A stretch of DNA of 64,000 nucleotides from Cherax quadricarinatus (taxonomy: Eukaryota; Arthropoda; Malacostraca; Decapoda; Parastacidae), in contig NC_091352.1 of the NCBI RefSeq assembly GCF_038502225.1, positions 22,321,216 to 22,385,215 of the forward strand, written 5' to 3'. The notes beneath the pieces were generated by a model. That model was not told the DNA's origin. It saw only the letters and a program-made list of their open reading frames with translations, and made no database searches. The position numbers and the translations under genes were made by a program. Positions 11,374 through 22,164 of this stretch are shown here, piece by piece. Positions within the stretch are counted from its first letter, which is position 1; the number at the start of each line of letters is the position of its first letter.

Positions 11374-13322
11374 ATTCGCGACCTAGCTGCCAGGGAGTGT
11401 GGACGTGCCTCATACCTCTCTGCTGACAGTCTAGCAAGCTATCCAGTGACGTCATGGTATTCAGCGTGAGGAGGCGGGTGAGTACCGTTGGTATACAGCT
11501 TGTTCGGGGGGCGATTACGCCTGAGAATGAACAAGTTTTGCTACCTAAGATTATCCGTGACACTTATGGTATTGCGGACAAGAATTTGTACGGTGTGGCA
11601 TTAAATGGCGCATACCGGATATTTGTAAAACTACTCTACGAGCCAGTGTACGAGCAGCTGGTTGAGCAATTCCAAGATCTCTGCGTAGATGTGTCCCCTG
11701 ACGTGCATGTGCGTATGGTGGATGTCTCTCGACAATATACGTGGGTGAAACTGCGCAATGTGCCCTTCGAGGCCGATGCAACGGATCTCCGCAGTGTTTT
11801 CAGAAGATACGGAGTGATACACATGGCTAAACAAGGCATGCGGGTGGCTGGGGCGTATGTTGGTCTCCCAGACGGTTCGTTTACCCTTAAGATGTCTCTA
11901 CGCCAGGCCATACCATCGTATGTGTACCTTGATGACTTCCGCACACAGGTCATGGTGTCTTATGCTGGTCAATGACGGACGTGTCGCCTCTGCGGTGAAT
12001 ATGATCATATGGCAGCAGAGTGTGGGCAGCGCGGGCAGGCCAGAAGGCCAGCCGGTGGATCAACGAATGACGATGGGCAGGAGGCTCCCATACGTGGACG
12101 AAAAGGAGATGGTGGCCACGGTCGGCTTTGGAGTGAGGAGATTGAGGAGCCGGTGGTGGTGTCGAATCTGGAGCTGTCGTCTCTCGAGTCACCTGCATCG
12201 CCGGTGGTACAGCAGGCTTCCGGGGAAGACCAGGTGATGGTGGAAGTGGAGGACTTGGATGCGACAATAGCGTCTGTTTTGCATACCATGTTCTCATCTA
12301 CAGATGTGGTCTCCCCGGCTGTGACGACGGCCAGTCCGGAGATCGTGTCTGTGGCGGTCGAGCAGCAGCAGCAGGAGGAGGTTGTTGGTGCTGGTGGGGC
12401 TGGCGGGGACGTGGTGACCCCTCGTCAGAAGGCAGAGACGAAGGTGGTGGTGGAGGTACATCGCGTGGATGATCCGGTCACAAACATGGAGGAGGATGCT
12501 GGGACGAGGAAGAGGGCTGCAGCAATGTCGGACTCTGACGACGTCCTGACGCCGGCTCAACGAACAGGGAAGAAAGCATCGGTAGATGGGGGGCGGTGTG
12601 CTAGTGGAGGTGAGCAGCTACAGCAGGTGGTGCCAGGTGGCACGGGTGTCGTGCGTGGAGAGCATGGCAAACGTGGCCCCCAGGGCCCAAGTGGGCATGC
12701 AAAAGTACAAGTGGGGCAGCGCGGGAGGAAACCTTAGCCAGGTGTGAGGGGGGTTTAGATAGGGGCGGGAATAGTTGTGGAAGGTGTGATGAGGTCTGCT
12801 GCTTGATGGCAGCGACGGTTAATGGCGTGTGTGTCTGGGGGCACCAGATAGCGTGCTCCTTGAGAGAGGGGCATGTGCCCAGTGTTAGGATGAAAGTGGC
12901 TTGATATGTGCTGTTCAGATGTGTCTGCAAATTGTGGAATGTGAGTAGTGTTAGGTTCTGGTTAGAGGTGTTGCTGCCTGCGCCTGTGTGCGCCTAAGGT
13001 ACGCTGGTGCGGTTGAGGTGGCGTATGCTGCTGCTGTGTATATGAATCTTGGACTATATGTTGTATGATAGTGGGTGGGGTCTGTATGGTGGAGGTTTGA
13101 GGAGCATTCTTATGTTCTATGTCAAGTACTGGGTATGTATTTTATACCTATGCATACACAATGTATAAAAACACTGGTAGTGTTACTTGTGCAGGACAGC
13201 ACAAAGTTAAACGTCTGTGTGCTTTTGACAATGAAATTTATAATTCTGTGTAAGAATTGATCTTGTGTTCTTTTATCTATTTAATGTATTGTATTGTTTG
13301 AAATAAAATATAAAAAAAAAAA
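11374..13322 (+). mobile_element. ORF1-only Tx1 derivative (half-LINE, HAL1-like layout)
   Basis: A complete 1.95-kb insertion: a short 5' UTR starting ATTCGCGACC (related to the CATTCG starts at 55044 and 61275), ORF1 (11454-12737), then directly a 585-bp 3' region ending AATAAAATATAAA plus A-run. There is no endonuclease or RT sequence between ORF1 and the 3' end. The clean target-site duplication shows that the short form itself was copied; it is not a later deletion of a full-length element unless that deletion came after insertion. It would depend on ORF2 from a relative. Confidence 0.8.
11454..12737 (+). pseudogene. Tx1-type ORF1 (gag-like) with one in-frame TGA
   Basis: One frame runs from ATG 11454 to the stop at 12735 with a single premature TGA at 11973-11975, just before the knuckle CRLCGEYDHMAAEC. 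Relatives have Arg at this site (YAGQRRTC), so a CGA to TGA change is likely. Upstream lies the conserved block YTWVKLRNVPFEADATDLR, which looks RRM-like (inference). Downstream are an acidic region, a Gln run, and the conserved tail RKRAAAMSDSDDVLTPAQR.GKK. No frameshift is seen in 427 codons, which suggests a recently functional ORF. Its third positions look more GC-rich than in the 55044 copy, hinting at a distinct lineage. Confidence 0.8.
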
Positions 13323-13335
13323 ATAAAATGGATCC

Positions 13336-15129
13336 TGTATACACACAAACAATATTTGTGATAGTGGGCAGCCTTGGCGCAGTCCCCGTCGCATCTGTAT
13401 TTTAACTCCTAGCCTCCCATTAACCTGCACCCTCATCGATGCCCCCTGATACAATAATTTTGCCCAAGATATTATTTCTTCCCCAAAACCTTGCCAATGC
13501 ATAAACCTCCATAACCCTTCCCTTTCTACACTATCATAAGCAGCCTTCCAATCTAACGCCAATACACCTCCATCACCCAACTCCCCCTGTTTCTCTATAA
13601 ATTCTCGAATCATGCCATGCCCTTCATACATCGACCTTCCTGGCACCCCATATTGCCCCCTAACAATTACCTTGCCTATTACCCTCTTGATTCTGTTCCC
13701 TAATATTCTCGCAAACAACTTATAATCTCCACACATAAGCGAAAGTGCCCGATAATCCATTACCGTTGACTGCTCCCCTTTCGGCACCAACACCACAACG
13801 GCCGTCCGTTGCTCCTCTCCCATTACCTCAGCCGCCTTAAGTATGTTAAACAGCCTTACTAAAAAAAAACTCAGAACCCCCCCAATTCTTTACGTAGAAA
13901 TCATTTGGCAGTCCGTCTATACCCGGCGCTTTTCCCAAGCTCACTCCTGACAACGCCTGCCAAATCTCACACTCCGTAATCGGCCCACCTAATGTCACCC
14001 GATCTTGACCATCAAGCTCACACTGCACATACTCTCCCATTTCCCTCAATGCCACCTCACGGAAGCCCACACTTTGCGTATATGACTTAAACCAAGCGTC
14101 TACATATCCACTCATACCCTCTGTCGTTACCAATGCTTGACCCGCTCTATACCCTTCCATCCCTACATGTACGTTTAACCCCATCATCTCCATCGTCACT
14201 CTCCTCTTTCTCTGGCCTCTTAACACGCAAGCCGACGGCCGGTCACCCCATAGCACTTCTTCCAATCCTCCCATAATTCGCACACCATCAAAACGCTCGT
14301 TTTGCAATACCCTAATACTCTCCTTTAAACCCTCAATGTCCTGCACTGGATAGCTTGCTCCTCCTCTTGCATAACATTCCCGCAGCTGCCCTTCAAGATA
14401 TCTTTGAAACCCATACTTTAACCGACAAATATAATATTCTCTGATACGATTTTTAGCCACCGAATCCCACCAATTTACCAGTTCATCATCCCCCGGCACC
14501 TCATCCACCAACCGTTCCCACAATTGCGCAAAAGACTGACGACATTCCTCACCCTGCAAAAGCTTCACATTTAACTTCCAATAACCTTGACCCCTTCTAG
14601 GCAATCCCTCTCATTCTATGTCCACCATTACTCCTCTGTGATCCGAAAAAACCGCGTCCACCACACGCACTCTGCTCACTATTACTGTACGGGGCACATA
14701 CAATCGATCCAGTCTTGCCGCATATCCACGTCTAACAAAAGTATGTTCTACAACCCCACCCCGTCCAACGTCCATTAACCCCACTCCATTTAATAATTCC
14801 CCCAAAATCCCCAAACAATACCCTGCCCCTCTAGGTTCCACATCCTTACGCCTTATCACACAATTCCAATCACCACCAATTACAGCTACACCCGGCAAAG
14901 CACGCAAATAATATACTAAGACATCCTTCACAAATTTATTCTTAATACGCACATCTCCCTCTGCTGGACCATACACACACACCAAACTCATCTGTACCCT
15001 ACCCCACCACCCATCTACACGAATCACCCTCCCCTCCCCACCTTCACAATGCCTCACTACGAACGGGCTAGTTTCCCTTACCAGGATGGCAACTCCTCCT
15101 TTCAACCTTATCGCATGGTCCACATACAC
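13336..15129 (-). pseudogene. Tx1-alpha ORF2, N-terminal part (endonuclease to mid RT)
   Basis: From 15129 downward on the - strand: RLKGGVAILVRETSPF, FVCVYGPAEG-type segment, GGDWNCVIRRKDVEPRG, YAARLDRLYV, FSDHRGVMVD; then YWKLNVKLLQG, GKAPGIDGLPNDFYVKNW, LVPKGEQSTVMDYRALSLM, GVPGRSMYEGHG, LALDWKAAYDSVERE, RQGCPLSQILFV and the CIQDPF end. Breaks: a stop near 14611 after the endonuclease, and a frameshift at the A-run near 13861. The first catalytic endonuclease residues are missing because the element is truncated at 15130. The open frame below 13336 reads into the TSD and A-tail of the insertion. Confidence 0.84.
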
Positions 15130-15130
15130 T

Positions 15131-15252
15131 TTTTTTTTTTTTTTTTTTTTAAATTTTTATTAGAAACCTTACAAAAGTACAAAGGATGCATAATAAAGTA
15201 CAGGAATACAAAACATTCTTTTGTTCTACTAGTACCAGGTTATTCCTTGCGG
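15131..15252 (-). mobile_element. Short 3' tail of an unidentified retroposon
   Basis: A T-run of about 19 followed by AAATTTTTATTAG, which on the - strand reads as a poly(A) signal (AATAAAAA) and A-tail. About 100 bp of body follows before the Jockey element begins at 15253. It does not match the Tx1 tail (AAATAAAATATAAA). It may be a truncated LINE or a retroposed transcript end. Confidence 0.45.
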
Positions 15253-15903
15253 CCTCTTCAAGGGGGGCTCCTTGGCGTGGCTATCCCATCCTCCCCATCC
15301 TCCCCTTTTTCCTTTCCTCCTCCTCCTCCCCACTCCTCCCTTTTGCCCTTCCTCTTTTTGTCCTTTGGGATTTCTCCCACAGGTGCGCTAGTTCCTAGGT
15401 AGGAGAAAGGATACCGGGGTCCATCCCATTCCGTTGAGGTTCTTAGCGGTGGCGTAGTTTGCTGTGGAATCTGGATCGCCTGGGGATGTCCCGATCCCTC
15501 TCCGGTATCCCGGAGTAGCTTTGGGTGTCTTTCGGGCGACGAGTGTATCTCTGGAAGCCACCTTTCGGATTCCGGGGGTGGTGGCCGAAGGAGGTATGCT
15601 TTGTGGCGGATATCCGGCCGCCCTCTCTTTTGTCCACCGAGGTAGCTCGGCAGATGTGAGGTTGCTATCCCGGATTGTTAGTTTACTAGCATGATGGGTA
15701 GGGTATGGCACGGGTTCCATGCTGCATCTGCGCTACTTGCGGTGCTGAGGTCCTCTTGGGCGCGGAGGGAGATTTCTGGCCCTTTCATTCCTCCTAGGAC
15801 CTATCCCTCCCCGGTCCCCCCTTTTTTTTCTTTTTTTTATTTTTATTTTCTTTTCTTCTTTCTTTTTTTTTCTTAAAAACAAAAAGAAAGAAGTAACCTA
15901 ACC

Positions 15904-17829
15904 ATGGCAGCCCTAGTCCATGAACATGGTACCCCCGGGCCCCTTCTTGATACCGCACCCCGTTCTGACCCCGCCTCGTCTTTGGACCACTCTTCAGACA
16001 TTCCTCATGCCTCTGTACCTATTGCCGGTGCTGTTTCCTCACCCGCTTCAGGTACTGAGGCCTCGACTGACTCCTTCGATTTATCGGACCTTCGCTCTCC
16101 TCTGACTATGCTTCCGGCCTCTCCCTCTACGGTGCAGCAATTTTCAAATCGCCGACCCATTCCACGTCGGACCAACTCTGGTCCCACGCCTAAACGTCAA
16201 CGACAATTACCTGCTGATGATACTTCTCCACCTTCTCGTTCTTCTCAGAAACGATCTACACGTCCTTCACTACCTTTCCATGCTCAGTTTCCGACTGAAC
16301 TGTGGAATAAATTCTTCACTTTACGACCAACTTCCTCTACTGCCTATCTTTCTGACCATAGTATTGGCAAGGCACTCCTACGCCATGTTGGTAAAGATAT
16401 TTCTTTTCATGCTCTTAAGAGCGGTACGCGCATCATTACCGTACAGAATGCTACCCAGGCTCATGAGCTCTCTCGTCTTTCCCATATCGATACTGTTCCT
16501 GTCACTCTTGAAAAACATCATTCCCTCAATTCTTGTAGTGGTACCGTCATTCTGCCCCATACCATAGTTCAACAAAATTTCCAGACATGTGGCACCGACA
16601 TTCTAGAACAGCTGGAACTCCAAGATCTCCCAATCCTCAAGGTAGACACTTACGTTCTTCCTGCCCGTGGGCGGAGACGATACCCTAGCAATGTGGCTCG
16701 TTTAACTTTTGACAGCCGAGAACTCCCATCCTCAGTTTATATAGCAGGACATCGGTTACAAGTTCGAAAGGTGATCCCTACACCACAACAGTGTAGAAAT
16801 TGCTGGCGATTTGGCCATCCAGCGAAATATTGCAGATCTATCGCCGAATGCCCAGTCTGTGGTGCCGATGACCATTCTAATACGTCTTGCAATCCATCTC
16901 CCTCTTGCCTTAACTGTCATGAGGCTCACCCTTCATACTCTCGCCGTTGTCAGGTCTATTTAAACGAGCGGGAAATCCGTTACCTCAAAGAGACAGAAGG
17001 TCTCCCTTATGCCATGGCAGTTTCTCATCTCAGCCTCCAAGGGAGACTCCCACGTGTTTCTTATTCCCGTGTTTCAAAACGTCCCCCCACTTCTAGTATC
17101 CCATCTTCTACACCCACCTCTGTGGTTACCTCTCCCATAATCACTCCTGTATCTAATCCTTTTGCTGTCCTCGGCTCAGACGTCCCTACTTCAACGCCTC
17201 AGTCTACTCTCGCTTCTTCGAGTTCTCTCTCTCAAGCCTCAGTATCGACGAGACCTCGTACGACACCTCCTCCCAATCGTCCCTCTACTTCTCAAAAGTC
17301 AAAAAAAAAAGGTCCGGTAACACCTACCCATCTTCCACCTCCTCATTTTACCCTCCCTGTCTCTGTCCCTAGTTCTTCCCCTCTCAATGGCTCAGTTACA
17401 AGTGCAGAGGTTCACCCTCCTCCTCGTAATGTACCTTCCTCCCCTGTTCCCTCCCAAGTTTCTTCCTCTTCTGCCACCTCCCAGGTTCCTGCCTCTTCTG
17501 TCCCCTGCCACGCTTCTCCAGTTCCCTCCACCCTTTCGCATCCCCCTACCTTGGTACAGTCCAATACAGTTCCAATCTTTACTCATCCTCCCCCTACCAT
17601 TCCCAATATTGTCTCCCATACGACATCTCTGAATTCCGAAACACTTGAAGCAATCTCTGAATATATTGCAGAGACCAAACCATCAATGGACACTGATCCA
17701 CCTTCCGCTCTTTCTCTCTCCTCTGCTCCATCTGCGCAACTCCTTTCTTCACAGCGCACCGTTCCTTCACTGCTTGAACATTTTCCACTGCCTCCGCATG
17801 TGGACTTTTCTAACCCTTCTAGTCCGTAG
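15904..17829 (+). CDS. Jockey/I-type ORF1 (gag, three CCHC knuckles), open
   Basis: An uninterrupted 641-codon ORF starting MAALVHEHGTPG. The N-terminal 200 residues are Ser/Pro/Thr-rich. A structured middle (about residues 120-290) precedes three zinc knuckles at about residues 298-345: CRNCWRFGHPAKYC, CPVCGADDHSNTSC and CLNCHEAHPSYSRRC. The C-terminal 270 residues are low-complexity Ser/Pro/Thr. Such proteins bind element RNA and form the RNP. It is the only fully open gag among the three copies: the right-arm copy is badly decayed and the third copy is frameshifted at a C-run. The following ORF2 is broken, so the element is not autonomous. Confidence 0.88.
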   Translation: MAALVHEHGTPGPLLDTAPRSDPASSLDHSSDIPHASVPIAGAVSSPASGTEASTDSFDLSDLRSPLTMLPASPSTVQQFSNRRPIPRRTNSGPTPKRQRQLPADDTSPPSRSSQKRSTRPSLPFHAQFPTELWNKFFTLRPTSSTAYLSDHSIGKALLRHVGKDISFHALKSGTRIITVQNATQAHELSRLSHIDTVPVTLEKHHSLNSCSGTVILPHTIVQQNFQTCGTDILEQLELQDLPILKVDTYVLPARGRRRYPSNVARLTFDSRELPSSVYIAGHRLQVRKVIPTPQQCRNCWRFGHPAKYCRSIAECPVCGADDHSNTSCNPSPSCLNCHEAHPSYSRRCQVYLNEREIRYLKETEGLPYAMAVSHLSLQGRLPRVSYSRVSKRPPTSSIPSSTPTSVVTSPIITPVSNPFAVLGSDVPTSTPQSTLASSSSLSQASVSTRPRTTPPPNRPSTSQKSKKKGPVTPTHLPPPHFTLPVSVPSSSPLNGSVTSAEVHPPPRNVPSSPVPSQVSSSSATSQVPASSVPCHASPVPSTLSHPPTLVQSNTVPIFTHPPPTIPNIVSHTTSLNSETLEAISEYIAETKPSMDTDPPSALSLSSAPSAQLLSSQRTVPSLLEHFPLPPHVDFSNPSSP

Positions 17830-17873
17830 GAACCCTTACCTGCGGATTTCAAGTATCTTTATCATTGCCAATC

Positions 17874-20800
17874 ATGGCCTATTTACAGTGGAATATACGC
17901 GGCCTGAGGGGTAATCGGGGTGAGCTTCAGATGTTACTCTCCCAGTTTGCCCCTGTTGGTGTTTGCTTACAGGAACCAAAATTACACTCTGCTGTTATTT
18001 CTCACATCTCAGGCTATAATTTATTGTATTCTTCAGATCCTTTTCCTGATGGGACCTTTAATGAAAGTGCCCTTCTTCTCCGCACTGATATTCCGTACCA
18101 TCAGCTATTTGTTCATACTTCGCTGCATTACACAGCAGCCCGTATCCACTTACATAGGTGGTATACACTCTGTTCTTTATATCTCTCTCCTTCTCGGGCA
18201 TTATCTATTCCGGATTTTGCCTTCCTTGTTTCGTCATTACCGCCACCGATTCTGTTACTTGGTGATTTTAATGCCCACCATTTCCTCTGGGGGGGTCTCA
18301 CTGTGATTCCCGTGGAATTCAGTTAGAGGCTTTTCTTGCCACCCACCCCCTCCATGTTTTAAATACAGGTACTCACACCCATTTTGATCCTCGGACTCAT
18401 ACTCTCTCTTGCATCGATCTCTCGGTTTGCTCTTCCTCCGCCGCATTAGACTTCACTTGGTCTGTTCTCCCGGACTTACATGACAGTGATCATTTCCCAA
18501 TCATTCTTACTTCCCCTTCATATTCGCCACCTCTTCGCACCCCACGCTGGCAATTTAATCGGGCAAATTGGAACCTTTACTCACACCTAACTGTTTTTAA
18601 AGAGGTTCCTTCTTCGTCCTCCATCGATGAGCTTTTACACCTCTTCTCGTCCTCCGTTTTCACCGCAGCTTCTCATTCTATACCCCAAACTTCGGGCAGG
18701 CATTCTCAGAAATGCGTGCCTTGGTGGTCTCCTGCTTGTGCTCGCGCAGTACATTTGAAACGCGCTGCATGGGGCAGGTACCGGTACAATAGAACCACAG
18801 AGCGACTCCTTGATTTTAAACAGAAGCGTGCGATCGCTCGCCGTGTCATCCGTGACGCTAAACGCACTTGCTGGCGAGATTATGTCTCCACCATCACCTC
18901 TGCTTCCTCTATGAGTGCAGTCTGGAAAAAAGTACGAAAACTGAGTGGTAAATATTCTCCTGACCCGTCTCCTGTTCTGCGGGTTGCCGGTGTTGATATA
19001 GCAAACCCACTAGATGTTGCCAATGAAATTGGCAATCATCTGGTCCGTATTTCTCAGGGACTCCATCTATGCCCTTCATTTCTTTCCTCAAAGTCTGCCA
19101 GAGAGTTAGCACCCTTGGACTTTTCTTCTCTCAGAGAAGAACAGTATAATGTGCCTTTTACACTTCAAGAACTGGAGGCAACACTCTCAGCTTGTCGATC
19201 ATCGGCAGCTGGGCCCGACGACATTCATATTCGTATGCTACAACATTTACATCAGTCAGCCCTTGCAGTCCTATTACGCCTTTACAATCTTATTTGGTCA
19301 CAAGGAGTTCTTCCACAGCTGTGGAAATCCGCCATTGTTCTCCCTTTCCGCAAACCAGGCACTACGGGACATGAAACCTCCCACTATCATCCCATTGCTC
19401 TTACCAGTGCAGTTTGCAAAGTAATGGAACGCCTAGTAAATAGACGTTTAGTGTGGTATTTAGAGAGACACAACAGTCTCTCCACTCGTCAATATGGCTT
19501 TCGTAAGGGACGTTCTACCATAGACCCCTTACTACGCTTGGATACGTATGTTCGTAATGCCTTTGCGAATAACCACTCAGTTATTGCCATATTTTTTGAC
19601 CTTGAGAAGGCATATGACACAACTTGGAGGTATAATATTTTAGCCCAAGCCCACTCCTTAGGCCTTCGAGGCAATCTACCATCCTTCCTTAAGAACTTTT
19701 TAACTGACAGGCATTTCCGTGTTTGGGTTAATAATGTGCTCTCCCCAGACTTTATCCAAGCTGAAGGTGTCCCCCAGGGATGTGTTCTGAGCACAACACT
19801 TTTTCTCCTTGCTATTAATGATTTGGCCTCTAGTCTTCCATCAAATATTTGGTCATCACTCTATGTTGATGACTTTGCTATTGCCTGTGCAGGCGCTGAC
19901 TGTCACCTCCTTACAGTTTCTCTCCAACATGCAGTCGACCGTGTTTCCAATTGGGCCACCACAAGTGGATTTAAATTTTCCAGCACTAAAACCCACCAAA
20001 TCACTTTCACTAGACGCTCTGTCATCTCCGATCATCCTTTGTGCCTCTATGGCTCCCGTATCCCTGAACGTGATAGTCAAGTTTCTGGGCCTCCTCTTTG
20101 ATCGTAGGTTATCCTGGAAACCTCACATTACCTCTCTGAAGGCAACTTGCCACAGCCGGCTGAACCTCCTTAAAACCCTTGCTCATCTTTCATGGGGAGC
20201 TGATCGTCGAACCCTCCTTCGCCTACATTCCACCCTTATCTTATCGAAACTTGATTATGGTGACCAGATCTATTCAGCGGCATCTCCTGCTACTCTCTCT
20301 AGCCTTAACCCCATTCATCACCAAGGATTACGTTTATGCCTTGGTGCTTTCCGCTCTTCCCCTGTCGAGAGCCTCTATGCAGAAGCGAACGTTCCATCCT
20401 TATCCGATCGCCGTGATGCCCATTGCCTTCGCTACTATGTACGTTCTCATGATCTCCGCAATCCTTCCATTTATAGAATGGTCACTGATATTAGTAGACA
20501 TTCTTTATTTGTTCGCTGCCCCTGTTTACTCCGTCCCTTCTCTCTTCGCCTTCATTCGCTCTTGTCTTCTCTTCAATTACCACCTTTCTATGTACATGTA
20601 GCATCTCACTTTTCCCTACCCCCCTGGGAAGTTCCAGCTGTTCGAGTCTGTTCTTTCTTTCTCCCTTGCTCGAAAGCCCAACTGTCTACGGTCGCTTCCT
20701 GCTCTCATTTTCTTGACCACTTTCACTCTCATTCTCATGTCATTGCTGTGTACACAGATGGCTCTAAGTCTTCTGACGGCGTAGGATTCGCAGCAGTGTT

Positions 20801-21550
20801 TCCGGACAGCGTCGTACAAGGGCATTTACTATCTTCGGCTAGTATTTTTACTGCTGAATTGTATGCCATCCTTACAGCACTTATCCGTATTGCATCAATG
20901 CCTGTGTCATCATTTATGGTTGTCTGACTCCCTTAGTGCTTTACAGGCTATACAGAAATTTGATACACCTCACCCCTTAGTTCTCCGTATCCAACTTTGG
21001 CTACGCCGCATCTTTACCAAGCATAAAGATATTGTTTTTTGATGGGTCCCTGGTCATGTTGACGTACAGGGCAATGAACAGGCAGACACTGCTGTGCGGT
21101 CAGCAGTACATGACCTACTAGTTTCATGTAGAGGTATTCCATTTACGGACTATTTTGCTGCAATATCTTCCCAACTTCACACCCATTGGCAACAACGTTG
21201 GTCTACTATGCTCGGCAACAAACTTCAATCTATTAAACCGAGTATAGGTTACTGGCCGTCTTCTTATCACCAGTGTCGACCTTGGGAGACGACTCTCTCC
21301 TGTATTCGCATTGGCCATACTCGTCTTACTCATGGATATCTCATGGAGAGGCGCCCTGCTCCTCAGTGAGAATTGCCATGTTCCATTATCAGTCAGCCAC
21401 ATTCTGTTGGACTGCCCACTTTATCAACGAGCACGCAGAATTTACCTCCGTCGTCGTATTCGCTCTGCTGCTCTCTCTTTACCTTCCCTTCTCGCTGATG
21501 GACCCACCTTTCATCCTGACTCTCTCATTGACTTTTTGACAACTGACTGA
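17874..21550 (+). pseudogene. Jockey/I-type ORF2 (endonuclease, RT, RNase H), frameshifted
   Basis: In order: endonuclease NIRGLRGNRGELQ, CLQEPKLHS, GDFNAHHFLWGG, DSDHFPII; RT AAGPDDIHIRML, HYHPIALTSAVCKVMERL, QYGFRKGRSTIDP, FFDLEKAYDTTW, GVPQGCVLSTTLF, YVDDFAIAC (19863); RNase H YTDGSKSSDGVGFAAVF (Asp), TAELYAILTALIRI (Glu), DSLSALQAIQ (Asp), VPGHVDVQGNEQADT (Asp). Breaks: a frameshift at the G-run 18291-18297, a 2-bp deletion near 20071 after ERD, a second 2-bp loss near 20925, and a TGA at about 21041 replacing the Cys before WVPGH. The two 2-bp losses are also present in the right-arm copy but not in the third copy. Confidence 0.85.
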
Positions 21551-22164
21551 CTTCACAAATTCTGGTACCTTCAGCCCTTTCTACTTCAATCTCTTGCTAC
21601 CCCCTATCCCCGTACTATCCCCTGCCCCGCTGTTTTCTGTAACCTACTGATCATCCCTCCTCCCTTCTGCCATCCAATACCCTCGCTTCCTTCCCTACCC
21701 TGCAGCGCTGTATAGCCCTTGTGGCTTAGCGCTTCTTTTTTATTATAATATAATAGTCTGAATCTGAATTTTTCCAACTTGAAACCATTGCTGCGAGTCC
21801 TGTCTTGGCTGGAAATTTTCAGCACGCTATTTACATCCCCTTTATTCTGTTTTCCATTTATCCACCTCTATCATATCCCCCCTAATTCTACGCCTTTCGA
21901 GAGAGTGCAGATTCAGGGCCCTCAGTCTATCCTCATAGGGAAGATTTCTGATACATGGGATCATCTTTTGTCATCATCCTCTGTACGTTTTCCAGAGCAT
22001 TTTTATCCATTCTGTAATACGGTGACCAGAACTGAGCAGCATAGTCTAAATGAGGCCTAACCAAGGATATACAGAGTTGAAGAACAACCTGAGGACTTTT
22101 ATTTATACTTCTAGATATGAAGCCAAGAATTCTGTTAGCTTTATTGCGAACACTAATGAACTGT

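Larger units (their letters stand above)
11361..13335. repeat. 13-bp target-site duplication around the half-LINE
   Basis: ATAAAATGGATCC at 11361-11373 is repeated exactly at 13323-13335. The two copies bracket a unit that begins ATTCGCG and ends in an A-tail, as expected for target-primed reverse transcription. The last few bases at the 3' side are ambiguous with the A-tail. Confidence 0.88.
8868..15130 (-). mobile_element. Tx1-type LINE, alpha subfamily, interrupted and 5'-lost
   Basis: On the - strand the element runs from 15130 (mid-endonuclease) to its 3' tail at about 8868 (T-run followed by TATATTTTATT, the reverse of the standard tail). It is split at one RT codon block by the + strand insertion 11374-13322. 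The flanks share the 13-bp repeat ATAAAATGGATCC (11361-11373 and 13323-13335), and reading across the gap restores the ..QDPFYRA.. RT segment. Its 5' end is lost at 15130, where a foreign T-run begins. The 3' UTR (8890-10007) holds a 33-bp tandem duplication. Confidence 0.87.
15253..21756 (+). mobile_element. Jockey/I-group LINE with RNase H, left copy
   Basis: Full-length layout: 5' end CCTCTTCAAGG at 15253, 5' UTR with a C/T-rich tract, gag ORF1 (15904-17829), ORF2 from 17874 (endonuclease, RT, RNase H), a 3' end containing GCGCTGTATAGCCC and a TTATTATAATATAATA tail. About 90 bp of 5' UTR present in the other two copies is missing near 15288. The 3' flank (TCTGAATCTGA at 21757) is one half of the target-site duplication seen around the right-arm copy, but no matching repeat precedes 15253. 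Group assignment rests on the three-knuckle gag plus RNase H; Jockey against I/Loa needs a tree. Confidence 0.88.
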
